Shown here piece after piece: positions 21,477 to 30,946 of a DNA stretch of 64,000 nt. The translations under genes were made by a program, and so were the position numbers. Within the stretch, counting starts at the first letter, position 1, and every line of letters starts with the position of its first letter. A model generated the notes under the pieces. It made no database searches. It worked only from the letters and a program-made list of their open reading frames with translations, and was not told the origin of the DNA. The stretch is from CAIYYX01 sp035530135. Its GTDB lineage: Bacteria > Pseudomonadota > Gammaproteobacteria > Burkholderiales > Rhodocyclaceae. The stretch lies in contig DATKVJ010000137.1 in the NCBI GenBank assembly GCA_035530135.1, positions 1 through 64,000 on the forward strand. Reading direction: 5' to 3'.

Positions 21477-22514
21477 ATGAGACTCCTCAATGTTGCGCGC
21501 GTCGCGTCCCGGCTGGGTGCCGCCGCCGTGCTGCTGCTGCCGTTTGCTCAGGCCCACGCCGGCAAGACCCTGGACCAGATCAGGCAGCGGGGGCAGCTGG
21601 TGTGCGGGGTCAGCACCGGCGTGATCGGCTTTTCTGCCGCCGACAGTCGAGGCCGCTGGAGCGGCCTCGACGTCGATGTCTGCCGCGCCATCGCGGCGGC
21701 GGTGCTAGGCGACGCGAACAAGGTGAAGTACGTGCCGCTCAACGCCGAGCAGCGCTTCACCGCGCTGCAATCTGGCGAGGTGGATCTGCTCTCGCGCAAC
21801 ACCACCTGGACGCTGACCCGCGATGCGTCGCTCGGCCTCTCCTTCACCGCAATCACCTACTACGACGGCCAGGGTTTCCTGGTGCCGAAGAGGCTCAAGC
21901 TGAAGAGCGCCGCGCAGTTGCGGGGTGCCGAGATCTGCGTGCAGTCGGGCACCACCACCGAGAAGAACCTCGGCGACTACTTCAAGGCGCAGGGCGTGAA
22001 CATCAAGCCGGTGGTGTTCGAGAACTTCGAGGCGTCGATCAGGGCATTTTTCAGCGGCCGCTGCCAGGCCTACACCACCGATGCCTCGGCGCTGGCCTTC
22101 ATCCGCAGCAAGGAAGCGCGAAAGCCGGACGACTATCAGATCCTGCCGGAACGGATTTCCAAGGAACCGCTCGGACCGGTGGTGCGCCGCGGCGACGACG
22201 AGTGGTTCACCATCGTCAAGTGGGTCGTCTTCGCGCTGATCGACGCCGAGGAATACGGCGTCACCCGGGGCAATATCCAGGCGCTGAAGGCCAGCGCCAA
22301 TCCGGCCATCGGGCGGCTGCTCGGCAGCACCGAGGACAGCGGCAGGCCGCTCGGGCTGGATCGCTACTGGGCGGCGCGGGCCGTGGGGGCGGTGGGCAAC
22401 TACGGCGAGATCTTCCGGCGCAACGTCGGCGCCGATTCGCCGCTCAAGCTCGCGCGCGGCCTCAATGCGTTGTGGACCCAGGGCGGGCTGATGTACGCGC
22501 CGCCGGTGCGGTAG
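21477..22514 (+). CDS. aapJ: General L-amino-acid ABC transporter substrate-binding protein
   Basis: A 345-residue periplasmic protein with a Sec signal peptide (cleavage likely after AQAHA, about residue 28) and a type-3 solute-binding fold. The family patterns GVSTGVIGFSA, WSGLDVDVCRAIAAAVLGD and ICVQSGTTTEKNLGDYF match AapJ. It captures amino acids for the AapQ/AapM permeases encoded downstream after a 136-bp gap holding hairpins. Confidence 0.9.
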   Translation: MRLLNVARVASRLGAAAVLLLPFAQAHAGKTLDQIRQRGQLVCGVSTGVIGFSAADSRGRWSGLDVDVCRAIAAAVLGDANKVKYVPLNAEQRFTALQSGEVDLLSRNTTWTLTRDASLGLSFTAITYYDGQGFLVPKRLKLKSAAQLRGAEICVQSGTTTEKNLGDYFKAQGVNIKPVVFENFEASIRAFFSGRCQAYTTDASALAFIRSKEARKPDDYQILPERISKEPLGPVVRRGDDEWFTIVKWVVFALIDAEEYGVTRGNIQALKASANPAIGRLLGSTEDSGRPLGLDRYWAARAVGAVGNYGEIFRRNVGADSPLKLARGLNALWTQGGLMYAPPVR

Positions 22515-22516
22515 TG

Positions 22517-22650
22517 CCTGCCCCCCGGCCCCCTTCCCGAGAAAGGGGGTGACTATGGCTCACTTCGTTCGCAGGCTATGGCTTGCCTCGCCTTGGGGCA
22601 CCCCAAGGGGACTTCCTTCGGAGCGCGGCCCGGCGACGAGGCAGCCCCCC
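22517..22650 (+). repeat. REP-like hairpin element, copy 2, in the aapJ-aapQ gap
   Basis: Bases 22517-22553 match the element at 81-117 in reverse orientation, with 7-bp arms CCCCCTT/AAGGGGG. A second perfect hairpin follows, CCTTGGGG-CA-CCCCAAGG, within about 22592-22612. The element fills the gap between the binding-protein gene and the first permease gene. REP elements in such places are known to raise the level of the upstream gene relative to the permease genes; that this copy does so is inference. Confidence 0.65.
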
Positions 22651-23628
22651 ATGTCCGGCAGGCGGCTGCGCAGCCTCGCGCTGCAGGGAGCGGTGGCGGT
22701 GGGGCTCGCCCTGCTGCTCTGGCTGCTGTTCCACGTCACCGCCGCCAACATGCACGCGCGCGGCATCCGCAGCGGCTTCGGTTTCCTGCGCGAGCCGGCG
22801 GGGTTCGCCATCGGCGAGAGCCTGCTGCCCTTCGATTCCTCAGACAGCGCCCTGTGGGCGCTGGTGGTGGGGCTGGTCAACACCTTGCGCGTGGCGCTGC
22901 CGGCGATCGTCGTCAGCACCTTGCTCGGCACGCTGATCGGGCTGGGGCGGCTGTCGCCCAATCTGCTGCTGTCACGCCTCTGTCAGGCCTATGTCGAGAC
23001 CCTGCGCAACGTGCCGCTGCTGCTGCAACTGCTGGCCTGGTACTTCGTGGTGACCGACCTCTTGCCCGACGCGGGCGCGGCGCTGCAAATCGCGCCGCAC
23101 GTGTTCCTGAGCAAGAGCGGCCTGGCCCTGCCCTGGTTCGGCGGCGACGGCGGCACTCTGTTCGACCTGCCGGTGCGCGGCGACTTCGGCGTCACCGGGG
23201 GCGCCGCCCTGACCCCGGAATATCTCGCCCTGCTGGGGGGCCTCTCCCTGTACACCGCGGCCTACGTCGCCGAAACCGTGCGCGCCGGCATCCAGTCGGT
23301 GCCGCGCGGGCAGAGCGAGGCCGCGCTGGCGCTGGGCTTGTCGCGGGTCCAGAGCTTCCGCCTGGTGCAGCTGCCGCAAGCCTTGCGCAGCATCATTCCG
23401 CCCTTGACCAACCAGCACCTGAGCCTGAGCAAGAACGTCTCGCTGGCGGTCGCCATCGGCTATCCCGATCTGGTCTCCATCGCCGACACCACCCTCAACC
23501 AGACGGGCCGGGCGGCCGAATGCATCGCCGTGATCATGGCGGTGTATCTGCTCCTTTCCCTGGTCACTGCCTGGCTCAGTGCCTGGCTGGAACGCCGGAC
23601 CGGGCACTGGGCGGAGCGTCATGACTGA
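22651..23628 (+). CDS. aapQ: Amino-acid ABC transporter permease AapQ
   Basis: A 325-residue inner-membrane permease with eight or so hydrophobic segments. The HisMQ-type cytoplasmic EAA loop is visible as QSEAALALGLSRVQSFRLVQLPQAL. I chose the ATG at 22651 (MSGRRLRSLALQG). The frame stays open 34 codons upstream, but that part lies in the REP-like element and is neither hydrophobic nor conserved. The stop overlaps the start of aapM by 8 bp (ATGACTGA). Confidence 0.88.
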   Translation: MSGRRLRSLALQGAVAVGLALLLWLLFHVTAANMHARGIRSGFGFLREPAGFAIGESLLPFDSSDSALWALVVGLVNTLRVALPAIVVSTLLGTLIGLGRLSPNLLLSRLCQAYVETLRNVPLLLQLLAWYFVVTDLLPDAGAALQIAPHVFLSKSGLALPWFGGDGGTLFDLPVRGDFGVTGGAALTPEYLALLGGLSLYTAAYVAETVRAGIQSVPRGQSEAALALGLSRVQSFRLVQLPQALRSIIPPLTNQHLSLSKNVSLAVAIGYPDLVSIADTTLNQTGRAAECIAVIMAVYLLLSLVTAWLSAWLERRTGHWAERHD

Positions 23629-24688
23629 ACGGGCCGTTCGCTGGCTCAGGCGGAACCTGTTCTCCGATGTCTGGAGCAGCGCCACGACGCTGGCAATCGT
23701 CGCCGGCCTGCTCCACTGGCTGCCGGGACTGATCGACTGGCTGCTGCTGAAGGCGGTATTCAGGGCGGACGCTGCGGCCTGCGCCGCGGCGGACCACGCC
23801 GGTGCCTGCTGGGGCGTGGTGGCGGCGAAATATCGTTTCATCCTGTTCGGCCGCTATCCCTACGCCGAGCAATGGCGGCCGCTGGCGGCGACGGTCCTGC
23901 TGCTCCTGGTGATCGTCGCCAGCGGCTTGCGCCTGATGCGGCGGGGCACCCTGTTGGCGGCCTGGGCGCTGGCCTTGCCAAGCTTTTTCTTGTTGATGGC
24001 GGGCGGCGTGGCGGGCCTCTCTCCGGTCGCGAGCGACCAGTGGGGCGGCTTTCCGCTGACGCTGCTGCTGGCGACCCTGGGCATGCTCGCCGCCTTTCCT
24101 CTGGCCGTGCTGGTGGCGCTGGGCCGACATCAGTCCGGCCTGCCCTTGGTGCGCGGACTGTGCGCGCTCTACGTCGAAGGGGTGCGCGGCGTGCCGCTGA
24201 TCTCGGTGCTGTTCCTGGCTTCGTTCCTGTTCCCCATCGTCCTGCCGCAGGGCTTTTCGATCGACGTGCTGGTGCGCGTCCTGGCCGGCATCGTGCTGTT
24301 CGCCGCCGCCTATCTGTCGGAGACCCTGCGCGGCGGCTTGCGGGCGGTCGCCGCCGGCCAGCACGATGCCGCCGCCGCCCTCGGTCTCTCCCGCTGGCAG
24401 GCGATGCGCTGGATCGTCCTGCCGCAAGCCGTTCGTGCCGTGATCCCGTCGCTGATGAACAGCGCGGTCAGCATCTTCAAGGACACCTCGCTGGTCACCG
24501 TGGTCAGCCTCTACGAACTTACCGGTTCGCTGTCTCTGGCGCTCTCGGGCGATGCAAAGTGGCGCTCCTTCTATCTCGAAGGCTATCTGTTCATCGGCCT
24601 GATCTACTGGATCTGCTGCTATTCTCTGTCGCGCTTTGGCAGCAGCCTGGAGCGGCGGCTCGCGGCGGGGCTCCCCGTGAATCCCTAG
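23621..24688 (+). CDS. aapM: Amino-acid ABC transporter permease AapM
   Basis: A 355-residue permease, partner of AapQ. It has an N-terminal membrane segment, a large periplasmic insertion rich in Ala/Cys, then a HisMQ-type domain with the EAA loop QHDAAAALGLSRWQAMRWIVLPQAVR. I chose the ATG at 23621, overlapping the aapQ stop. The usual fourth gene, the ATPase aapP, does not follow. The next gene is on the other strand, and the two stop codons overlap by 4 bp. Confidence 0.88.
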   Translation: MTERAVRWLRRNLFSDVWSSATTLAIVAGLLHWLPGLIDWLLLKAVFRADAAACAAADHAGACWGVVAAKYRFILFGRYPYAEQWRPLAATVLLLLVIVASGLRLMRRGTLLAAWALALPSFFLLMAGGVAGLSPVASDQWGGFPLTLLLATLGMLAAFPLAVLVALGRHQSGLPLVRGLCALYVEGVRGVPLISVLFLASFLFPIVLPQGFSIDVLVRVLAGIVLFAAAYLSETLRGGLRAVAAGQHDAAAALGLSRWQAMRWIVLPQAVRAVIPSLMNSAVSIFKDTSLVTVVSLYELTGSLSLALSGDAKWRSFYLEGYLFIGLIYWICCYSLSRFGSSLERRLAAGLPVNP

Positions 24689-27066
24689 CAGTCGCCCAGG
24701 CGGCGGCCCGCGCGCACCAGCGTCACGAATTCTTCCACCGGCACGCCGGGCGAGAACAGGTAGCCCTGGATTTCGTCGCAGCCCAGAGTGGTGAGGAAGG
24801 CGAGCTGGTCATGGCTCTCGACGCCTTCGGCGATCACCTTGTGTCCGAGCTGCTTGGCCATGCTGACGATGGCCCCGGCGATGGCGCAGTCGCTGGCGTC
24901 CTGCGGAATGCCGGCGACGAAGGAGCGGTCGATCTTCAGGGTGTCGATGGGGAAGCGCTTGAGGTAGGACAGGCTGGAGAAGCCGGTGCCGAAATCGTCG
25001 AGTGCGAGGGCGATGCCCATCGCGTGCAGTTCGTCCATCATGTCGATGACCCCGTCGCTGCCGTGCATCAGCATGCTCTCGGTCAGCTCCAGCTCCAGCC
25101 ACTCGGGGGAGAGGCAGTGTCTGGCCAGCAGGGCGGTGATGATGCGCGGCAGCCCGGCGGTGATCTGACGCGCCGAAATATTGACGGCGATCTTGAGTAG
25201 CGGCAGTCCGGTGCGTTGCCAGATTCGCGCCTGGAGGCAGGCCTGTTCCAGCACCCATTCGCCGATTTGCACGACCAGGCCGGTTTCCTCGGCCACCGGG
25301 ATGAATTCGTTGGGCGGGATCATGCCCTCGGTCGGATGGCGCCAGCGCACCAGCGCCTCGGCGCCGATGATTTCGCCGCTGGCGATATTCACCTTGGGCT
25401 GGTAATGGACCAGCAGCTCGCCGCGATCCAGCGCCTGGCGCAGTCCGGTCTCGATCTTCAGCCGGTCCAGGGAGCGCCGGTTCATTTCCTCGCTGTAGTA
25501 CATGTAGCCGTTCTGATTGGCCTGCTTGGCGCGATACATGGCGACGTCGGCGTAGCGCAACAGCGTCTCGGTGTTGCTGCCGTCCTGGGGATAGATGCTG
25601 ATGCCGATGCTGGCACCCAGGCGCAGCTCGTTGCCGTCGATCAGGAAGGGTTCGTCGAGCGACGCCAGCAGCTTCTGGGCGACGACGCCGGCGTGCTCGC
25701 GCTTGGCGATGTTGAACAGTCCGGCCACGAACTCGTCGCCGCCCAAGCGCGCCATCACGTCCTCGGTGCGCAGCGTGGCGCGGAAGCGTTCGCCGACCTG
25801 CTTCAGCAGGCGGTCGCCGACGTCGTGGCCGAGCGTGTCGTTGATCGGCTTGAAGCGGTTCAGGTCGATGAACAGCAGGGCGCCGTGGGCGCGGCTGCGC
25901 TGTGCCGCGGCCAGCGTCTGGGTCACCAGCCGGTGCAGCAGGCTGCGGTTGGGCAGGCCGGTCAGGGCGTCGTAGTAGGCGAGGTGATTGATCCGCTCCT
26001 CGGCGCGCTTACGCTCGCTGATGTCGCTGAAAATCGAGAAGTAGTGGGTGACCCTGCCCTCGGGATTCTTCATCGCGCTGACCGATGCCCACTTGGGATA
26101 GACCTCGCCGTTCTTCTTCAGCTCCAGCATCTCGCCCCGCCAGTTGCCGGAGGTGCTGATCTCTTCCCGCATGTGCCGGTAGAAGTCCTCGTCCTGGTGC
26201 GCGGAATCGAACATGCGCGAGGGCCGGTCCAGCACTTCTTCTCTCGAATAGCCGGTGATGCGGCAGAAGGCGTTGTTCACCGAGACGATGCGCTCGTCGG
26301 CGTCGGTGATCAGGATGCCCTCGTCGCTGTGCTCGAAGATGCTCGCGTGCAGGCGCAGGCTCTCGGCGGCGGCGAGGCGGTCGGTGATGTCGCTCAAGTA
26401 GCCGATCAGGCCGACGGCCACGTCTTCGGAGTCGCGCATCAGGGACAGCGACAGGCTGGCCCAGAAGACCTCGCCGGACTTGCGCCGCCTGCGCACTTCC
26501 ATCTCGCGCCCGCCGTGTTCCAGGAAGGCGTCGTGGAACTGCAGATCCTCGTCGCTCTCGTCGACGTAGAGGAACAGGATGTTGCGCCCCACCGCCTCCT
26601 CGGCGCTGTAGCCGAAAAGTTGCTCGGCGCTCCTGTTCCAGCTGGTGATGTAGCCGGCCAGATCCATGGTGATCACCGACTCGTGGATCTGGTCCAGCAT
26701 CTGCGCCTGGCGGCGGTTGTCCTGTTCCGCCTCGGAAAGTTCGCGCTCGCGCCGCAGGGCATCGACCCGGACGTGGAGCAGGCGCCCGGTCAGGGCGGCC
26801 AGCGCCGCGAGGCGCCGGCGCTCGATCTCGCCGTAGCCGCCGACGCGCCCGGACAGCGCGTAACAACCATAAGCGCAGCCGCCGTGGCTGATCTCGCTGA
26901 CGATCTCCCAATCCGCAGCCGGAGCCTCGAAGAAGCCGCCCTTGGGGCTTGCCATCAAGGCTCGGACGGCGCCGCCGATCGCTTCGGGATCCTGGTCGAG
27001 TGCCGCCTCGGCCAGCTTTGCGATGGCCGCGAGGTCCGCCACGCCGGGATCGGGCGGGGTTTTCAT
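24685..27066 (-). CDS. PAS-PAS-GGDEF-EAL cyclic-di-GMP protein
   Basis: A 793-residue signalling protein. A degenerate GAF-like N-terminal region (1-115) is followed by two PAS domains (about 130-240 and 255-365), a GGDEF domain with intact GGDEF in ARLGGDEFVAGL, and an EAL domain with GAEALVRWRHP, DDFGTGFSSLSYLKRF, KIDRSFV and IAEGVES. Both catalytic sites look intact, so it may make, break or switch cyclic-di-GMP. No membrane segment is seen. Its start overlaps the stop of the HDOD gene by 4 bp, so both are probably one transcript. Confidence 0.93.
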   Translation of the reverse strand: MKTPPDPGVADLAAIAKLAEAALDQDPEAIGGAVRALMASPKGGFFEAPAADWEIVSEISHGGCAYGCYALSGRVGGYGEIERRRLAALAALTGRLLHVRVDALRRERELSEAEQDNRRQAQMLDQIHESVITMDLAGYITSWNRSAEQLFGYSAEEAVGRNILFLYVDESDEDLQFHDAFLEHGGREMEVRRRRKSGEVFWASLSLSLMRDSEDVAVGLIGYLSDITDRLAAAESLRLHASIFEHSDEGILITDADERIVSVNNAFCRITGYSREEVLDRPSRMFDSAHQDEDFYRHMREEISTSGNWRGEMLELKKNGEVYPKWASVSAMKNPEGRVTHYFSIFSDISERKRAEERINHLAYYDALTGLPNRSLLHRLVTQTLAAAQRSRAHGALLFIDLNRFKPINDTLGHDVGDRLLKQVGERFRATLRTEDVMARLGGDEFVAGLFNIAKREHAGVVAQKLLASLDEPFLIDGNELRLGASIGISIYPQDGSNTETLLRYADVAMYRAKQANQNGYMYYSEEMNRRSLDRLKIETGLRQALDRGELLVHYQPKVNIASGEIIGAEALVRWRHPTEGMIPPNEFIPVAEETGLVVQIGEWVLEQACLQARIWQRTGLPLLKIAVNISARQITAGLPRIITALLARHCLSPEWLELELTESMLMHGSDGVIDMMDELHAMGIALALDDFGTGFSSLSYLKRFPIDTLKIDRSFVAGIPQDASDCAIAGAIVSMAKQLGHKVIAEGVESHDQLAFLTTLGCDEIQGYLFSPGVPVEEFVTLVRAGRRLGDC

Positions 27067-28250
27067 GTCTCCCGGCTGACGTGGATGGTCCAGCGGTAGG
27101 CCTCTACCTGGGCCTGGACGTAGGCGGCGGGGGTGAGCAATACCTGCGCCAGTTGCGCGGCGAGCGCCGGCTGCGGCGCCTTCCCCGACTGTTCGACGAT
27201 ATGGAGCAGCCCGCCCAGCCAGCCGCCGCGGGTGAGCAGCGCATCCTCGACGTCGGCCGCCAGATTGAGCGGCGCGACGATCTTCTCCAGCGGCATGGCG
27301 AACAGCGCGTCGAGCAGGGAGAACATGCCGGCCATGAAGGCGTGCTCTTGGTCCTCCTTGCTGCCGCCGATTTTCTGGGCCAGCGCCTCCATCAGGCTCG
27401 CGCGCTGCGCCGCCCGTGCCATGAGCGGGCTGGCGCCGTCGCCTTGCTGGGCGTAGATCAAGAGCTGCAGCCAGCGTTGCAGCTGCCGGCGACCGAGCAG
27501 CGTGATCGCGTAGCCGAAGCTGGTGATCGGGGTGGTGAGGGCGAAGCTGACCGAATTCACCAGTTTGAGCAGGTGGTAGGAGAGCGAGGGATCCTGTTTC
27601 AGCAGCGCCTCGATGTCGCGCGACGGAGCATCACTGGTCACCATCGCCAGCAGTCTCAGCAGCAGGGCGCGGGAGCTGCCCCCCTTCGGCTTTTTCCCCC
27701 CGGGGGTAGGGAGCGGATGGTCGCCGGCGAACCAGGCGTAGCCCGCACTCTGCGCTTTGGCGAAGTGCGCGGCATCGTTCACGCCGGTGGCCAGGTGCGG
27801 GCCGGGCGGGCGGGCGGCGGCGGCCGGCAGGCTCAGGCCGTCGCCGGCGATGGCCCCGATCTCCGCGGGCAGGTTCGCCGTCGGCAGGCCCGCCGCCATC
27901 AGGCGGAAACCGCGCTTTCTGAGGCGTGCGAGCGCGGCGGCTGCGGCGGGATCGGTGCACCGCGCCAGCGGCACCAGCAGGATTATGGCCTCGGCCGGCA
28001 GTTGCGCCGCCAGGGCGTCATCGAGCATCTCGGGCTCGGCCAGCGGCAGGATGCACGGCAGTGTCGCCAGCGCCTCCCGCAGCCCGAACTGCCCGAACAG
28101 GCGCACCATTGCCGGCAGGTAGTCGGGTCCGGCGGGGGCGCCGCCGGCCAGCATCAGCGCCGACCACGCGTGGCGCGCGTCGTCCACCGGCGAGAGGGTG
28201 ATCAGCGGGAAATCCTCTTCGGGCGATCCTGGAAGGTTCAAGTTATCCAC
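27063..28250 (-). CDS. HDOD domain protein with degenerate EAL-like N-terminus
   Basis: A 395-residue protein. The C-terminal 200 residues form an HDOD domain (DIEALLKQDPSLSYHLLKLVNS, FGYAITLLGRRQLQRWL, MAGMFSLLDAL), found in signalling proteins related to HD-GYP. The first 190 residues resemble a degenerate EAL domain without catalytic residues, the YuxH/CdgJ arrangement; this part is less certain. It starts at GTG 28250. It is overlapped by the GGDEF-EAL gene, which suggests one signalling pathway. Confidence 0.82.
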   Translation of the reverse strand: MDNLNLPGSPEEDFPLITLSPVDDARHAWSALMLAGGAPAGPDYLPAMVRLFGQFGLREALATLPCILPLAEPEMLDDALAAQLPAEAIILLVPLARCTDPAAAAALARLRKRGFRLMAAGLPTANLPAEIGAIAGDGLSLPAAAARPPGPHLATGVNDAAHFAKAQSAGYAWFAGDHPLPTPGGKKPKGGSSRALLLRLLAMVTSDAPSRDIEALLKQDPSLSYHLLKLVNSVSFALTTPITSFGYAITLLGRRQLQRWLQLLIYAQQGDGASPLMARAAQRASLMEALAQKIGGSKEDQEHAFMAGMFSLLDALFAMPLEKIVAPLNLAADVEDALLTRGGWLGGLLHIVEQSGKAPQPALAAQLAQVLLTPAAYVQAQVEAYRWTIHVSRET

Positions 28251-28312
28251 TTAGGCACCGTCTCGGTGGTCAACGTCATAGGACAGTTTAACTTGAGCGC
28301 CGGGCGCCGGGG

Positions 28313-28927
28313 TCAATCGCCCGGATCGCCGATGCGCCCGGAAAACAGCTCCAGGCCCGCTTCCGTAACCACCGCGTCGAGGGCGATGTCGTGGACGCCG
28401 GGATGGGTGGAGGCGACCCGGGCCAGTTCGAAGCCGACGCCGATCGCCAGCGGCGGGGGGTTCAGGGCCGCCAGCGTGCGGTCGAAATAGCCGCCGCCGT
28501 AGCCCAGGCGGAAGCCCCGGCCGTCGAAGGCATTGACCGGCATCAGCAGGACGTCTGGGACCGATTCCGCCCCGGCGACCGGGTAATGGATGCCGTGACG
28601 GTCGGTCGTCATGGCGCAGCCCGGTCGCCATTCGCGGAAAGCCATCGCGGTATCGGGCCCGACCACCAGCGGCAGGCAGGCGCGGCCGCCTGCTGCGATC
28701 GCTCGCGTTGCCAGCGGCCGACAGTCGAACTCGCCGCGGATCGGCCAGCAGAAGCCGAGCACGCGCGGTTTGAGGCGCGCGAGCAGCAAGGCCAGGTGCG
28801 CTTCGATCGGGATCGAGTGTTGGGCATGGAGCAGCGGCGGCAGCGCCTCGCGCGCGGCGATCTTCTCGCGCCGCATGGCGGCACGGACTGCGCTGCGATT
28901 AGCGATATTTTCCGCGGTGTTTTTCAA
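28313..28927 (-). CDS. 5-formyltetrahydrofolate cyclo-ligase
   Basis: A 204-residue enzyme (YgfA/MTHFS family) that converts 5-formyl-THF to 5,10-methenyl-THF using ATP. The signature GRGFRLGYGGGYFDRTLA is complete, and the N-terminal basic stretch (AAMRREKIAAREAL) is typical. Normal length. Divergent from the lytic transglycosylase gene with a 59-bp gap. Confidence 0.92.
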   Translation of the reverse strand: MKNTAENIANRSAVRAAMRREKIAAREALPPLLHAQHSIPIEAHLALLLARLKPRVLGFCWPIRGEFDCRPLATRAIAAGGRACLPLVVGPDTAMAFREWRPGCAMTTDRHGIHYPVAGAESVPDVLLMPVNAFDGRGFRLGYGGGYFDRTLAALNPPPLAIGVGFELARVASTHPGVHDIALDAVVTEAGLELFSGRIGDPGD

Positions 28928-28986
28928 CGGCTGTCCGCTCCTTGGCCTATGCTACTCTGGTAGAGGACGATGACCCGACTATCAAG

Positions 28987-30945
28987 ATGAAGCGCCCGCT
29001 CTGGCTATTGCTGTTCCTCTTTCCGCTGCTCGCCGCGGCCGCGCCCGGCGACGAGTATATCCTCGCGGCGCGCGCTGCCTACCGCAACGGCGAGCGGCTG
29101 GAGTTGGCCGAGGCGCTGCGGGCCTTGAAGGACCAGGGGAACGAGGCGAACGTCCTCGAACCCTGGGCCGAATACTGGCAGCTGTCCCAACGTATCGCCG
29201 ACGACGGCGTCCTGGACGGGCGCGTGGCGGCCGACGTGAATGGTTTCCTCGAGCGCCAGGCGAATACCTATCCGGCCGAGAAGCTGCGCCGCGAGTGGCT
29301 GAAGGCGCTGGGCAAGGGCGGCCAATGGCAGGCGTTCGAGGACGCCTATCCGCTGCTGCAGCAGCCGGATCAGGAACTCGTCTGCTACGCTGCTCAGAGC
29401 CGGCTGGCGCTGTATCAGGATTCGGCGGCGCTCGAAGCGCTTCGGCCGCAGTGGTTTTCCGCCGCCGATCTGCCCGAGTCCTGCATGCCCCTGATGGCGC
29501 AGCTGATCACCGCCGGACGGATCAGCGAGCGCGATATCTGGGAGCGGATGCGCCGCCTGCTGGCGGCGAAGAAGCTGGACCAGGCGGAGAAGATCGCCTC
29601 GTACCTGCCGAAACGCCAGGCGCCGCAGCGCAAGACGCTGCTGGCCATCGCCGAGCGGCCGCGACACTATCTCGACGACAGCCTCGACTCCGCCCATATC
29701 GGCCGGCTCAAGCGCGAGCTGCTGCGCTATGCGGTGGAGCGTCTGGCCAGGGTCGACGCGATGGTCGCCGCCTCCGAATGGCAGAAGATCCAGGGTGCTT
29801 ACTCCGTGGAAGAACGCGGCCACGTCTGGGGACGGATCGCCATGGCGGCGGCGAGGGCCCACCTACCGCAGGCGCTCACCTGGTACGGCTATGCCGAGCA
29901 GGCGCCGCTGTCCGAGGAGCAGATCGCCTGGCAGGCGCGCGCCGCGCTGCGCGAGGAAGACTGGCCGACGCTGGAGCGGGTGATCGGACGCATGCCGGCG
30001 CAGCTGGCGGCGCGGCCCGCCTGGATCTACTGGCGCGGTCGCGCGATGGCCGCCCAGGGGCGTGCCGATGCGGCGCGCGCGCTCTACCTCGGGATCAGCG
30101 GTCAGGCGAATTTCTACGGCATGCTCGCCGCCGACGAGCTGGGTCGGCCGCTGGTCCTGCCGCCGCCGGCGCCGCCGCCCTCGGCGCAAGAGATGGCGGC
30201 GGCGCGCGACAACCCTGGTCTCCAGCGCGCGCTGGCGCTGATCCGCCTGGGCATACGCATCGAGGGCGTGCGCGAGTGGAACTGGACGCTGCGCGGCATG
30301 GACGACCGGCAACTGCTGGCCGCTGCGGCGCTGGCGGATGACAGCGAGGTCTTCGACCGCGCCATCAGCACCGCCGACCGCACCCTGGCGCAGCACGACT
30401 ACGCGCTGCGCTATCCGGCGCCTTTCCGTGCGCTCGTCGATCCGCAGGCGAAGATCCTGTCTCTCGACCACGGCTGGGTCTATGGGTTGATGCGTCAGGA
30501 GAGCCGCTTCGTCATGAATGCCCGGTCGGGCGTCGGCGCCAAGGGTCTGATGCAGCTGATGCCCAGTACCGCGCGATGGGTGGCGAAGAAGATCGGCATG
30601 AAGGACTACCGGCCGGCCAAGGCCGAGCAGTTGGACACCAATGTCGAGCTCGGCACGCATTACCTGTCGATGGTGCTCACCAGTCTCGGCAATTGCCCGG
30701 TGCTCGCCTCGGCCGCCTACAACGCCGGCCCCAGGCGCGCCCGCAGGTGGTGCGCGGCGCGGCCGCTGGAGGGCGCGATCTATGTCGAGACCATCCCCTT
30801 CAGCGAGACCCGCGATTACGTCAAGAAGGTGATGACCAACGCGGTCTATTACGCGGCGCTGTTCGAGGACCGGCCCGTGTCGCTGAAGAGCCGGCTGGGC
30901 GTGGTCGGGCCGATGGCTGGCGAGGGCGGCGCCTATCTCCCCTGA
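28987..30945 (+). CDS. slt: Soluble lytic murein transglycosylase
   Basis: A 652-residue periplasmic enzyme with a Sec signal peptide (residues 1-19, ending AAAAPGDE). A long alpha-helical superhelix (about 25-450) precedes the SLT catalytic domain, with catalytic Glu505 in MRQESRFVMNARSGVGAKGL and LMQLMPSTARWVA. It cleaves peptidoglycan between MurNAc and GlcNAc, leaving anhydro ends. I chose the ATG at 28987 because it gives the signal peptide. cca follows after one base. Confidence 0.93.
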   Translation: MKRPLWLLLFLFPLLAAAAPGDEYILAARAAYRNGERLELAEALRALKDQGNEANVLEPWAEYWQLSQRIADDGVLDGRVAADVNGFLERQANTYPAEKLRREWLKALGKGGQWQAFEDAYPLLQQPDQELVCYAAQSRLALYQDSAALEALRPQWFSAADLPESCMPLMAQLITAGRISERDIWERMRRLLAAKKLDQAEKIASYLPKRQAPQRKTLLAIAERPRHYLDDSLDSAHIGRLKRELLRYAVERLARVDAMVAASEWQKIQGAYSVEERGHVWGRIAMAAARAHLPQALTWYGYAEQAPLSEEQIAWQARAALREEDWPTLERVIGRMPAQLAARPAWIYWRGRAMAAQGRADAARALYLGISGQANFYGMLAADELGRPLVLPPPAPPPSAQEMAAARDNPGLQRALALIRLGIRIEGVREWNWTLRGMDDRQLLAAAALADDSEVFDRAISTADRTLAQHDYALRYPAPFRALVDPQAKILSLDHGWVYGLMRQESRFVMNARSGVGAKGLMQLMPSTARWVAKKIGMKDYRPAKAEQLDTNVELGTHYLSMVLTSLGNCPVLASAAYNAGPRRARRWCAARPLEGAIYVETIPFSETRDYVKKVMTNAVYYAALFEDRPVSLKSRLGVVGPMAGEGGAYLP

Positions 30946-30946
30946 G

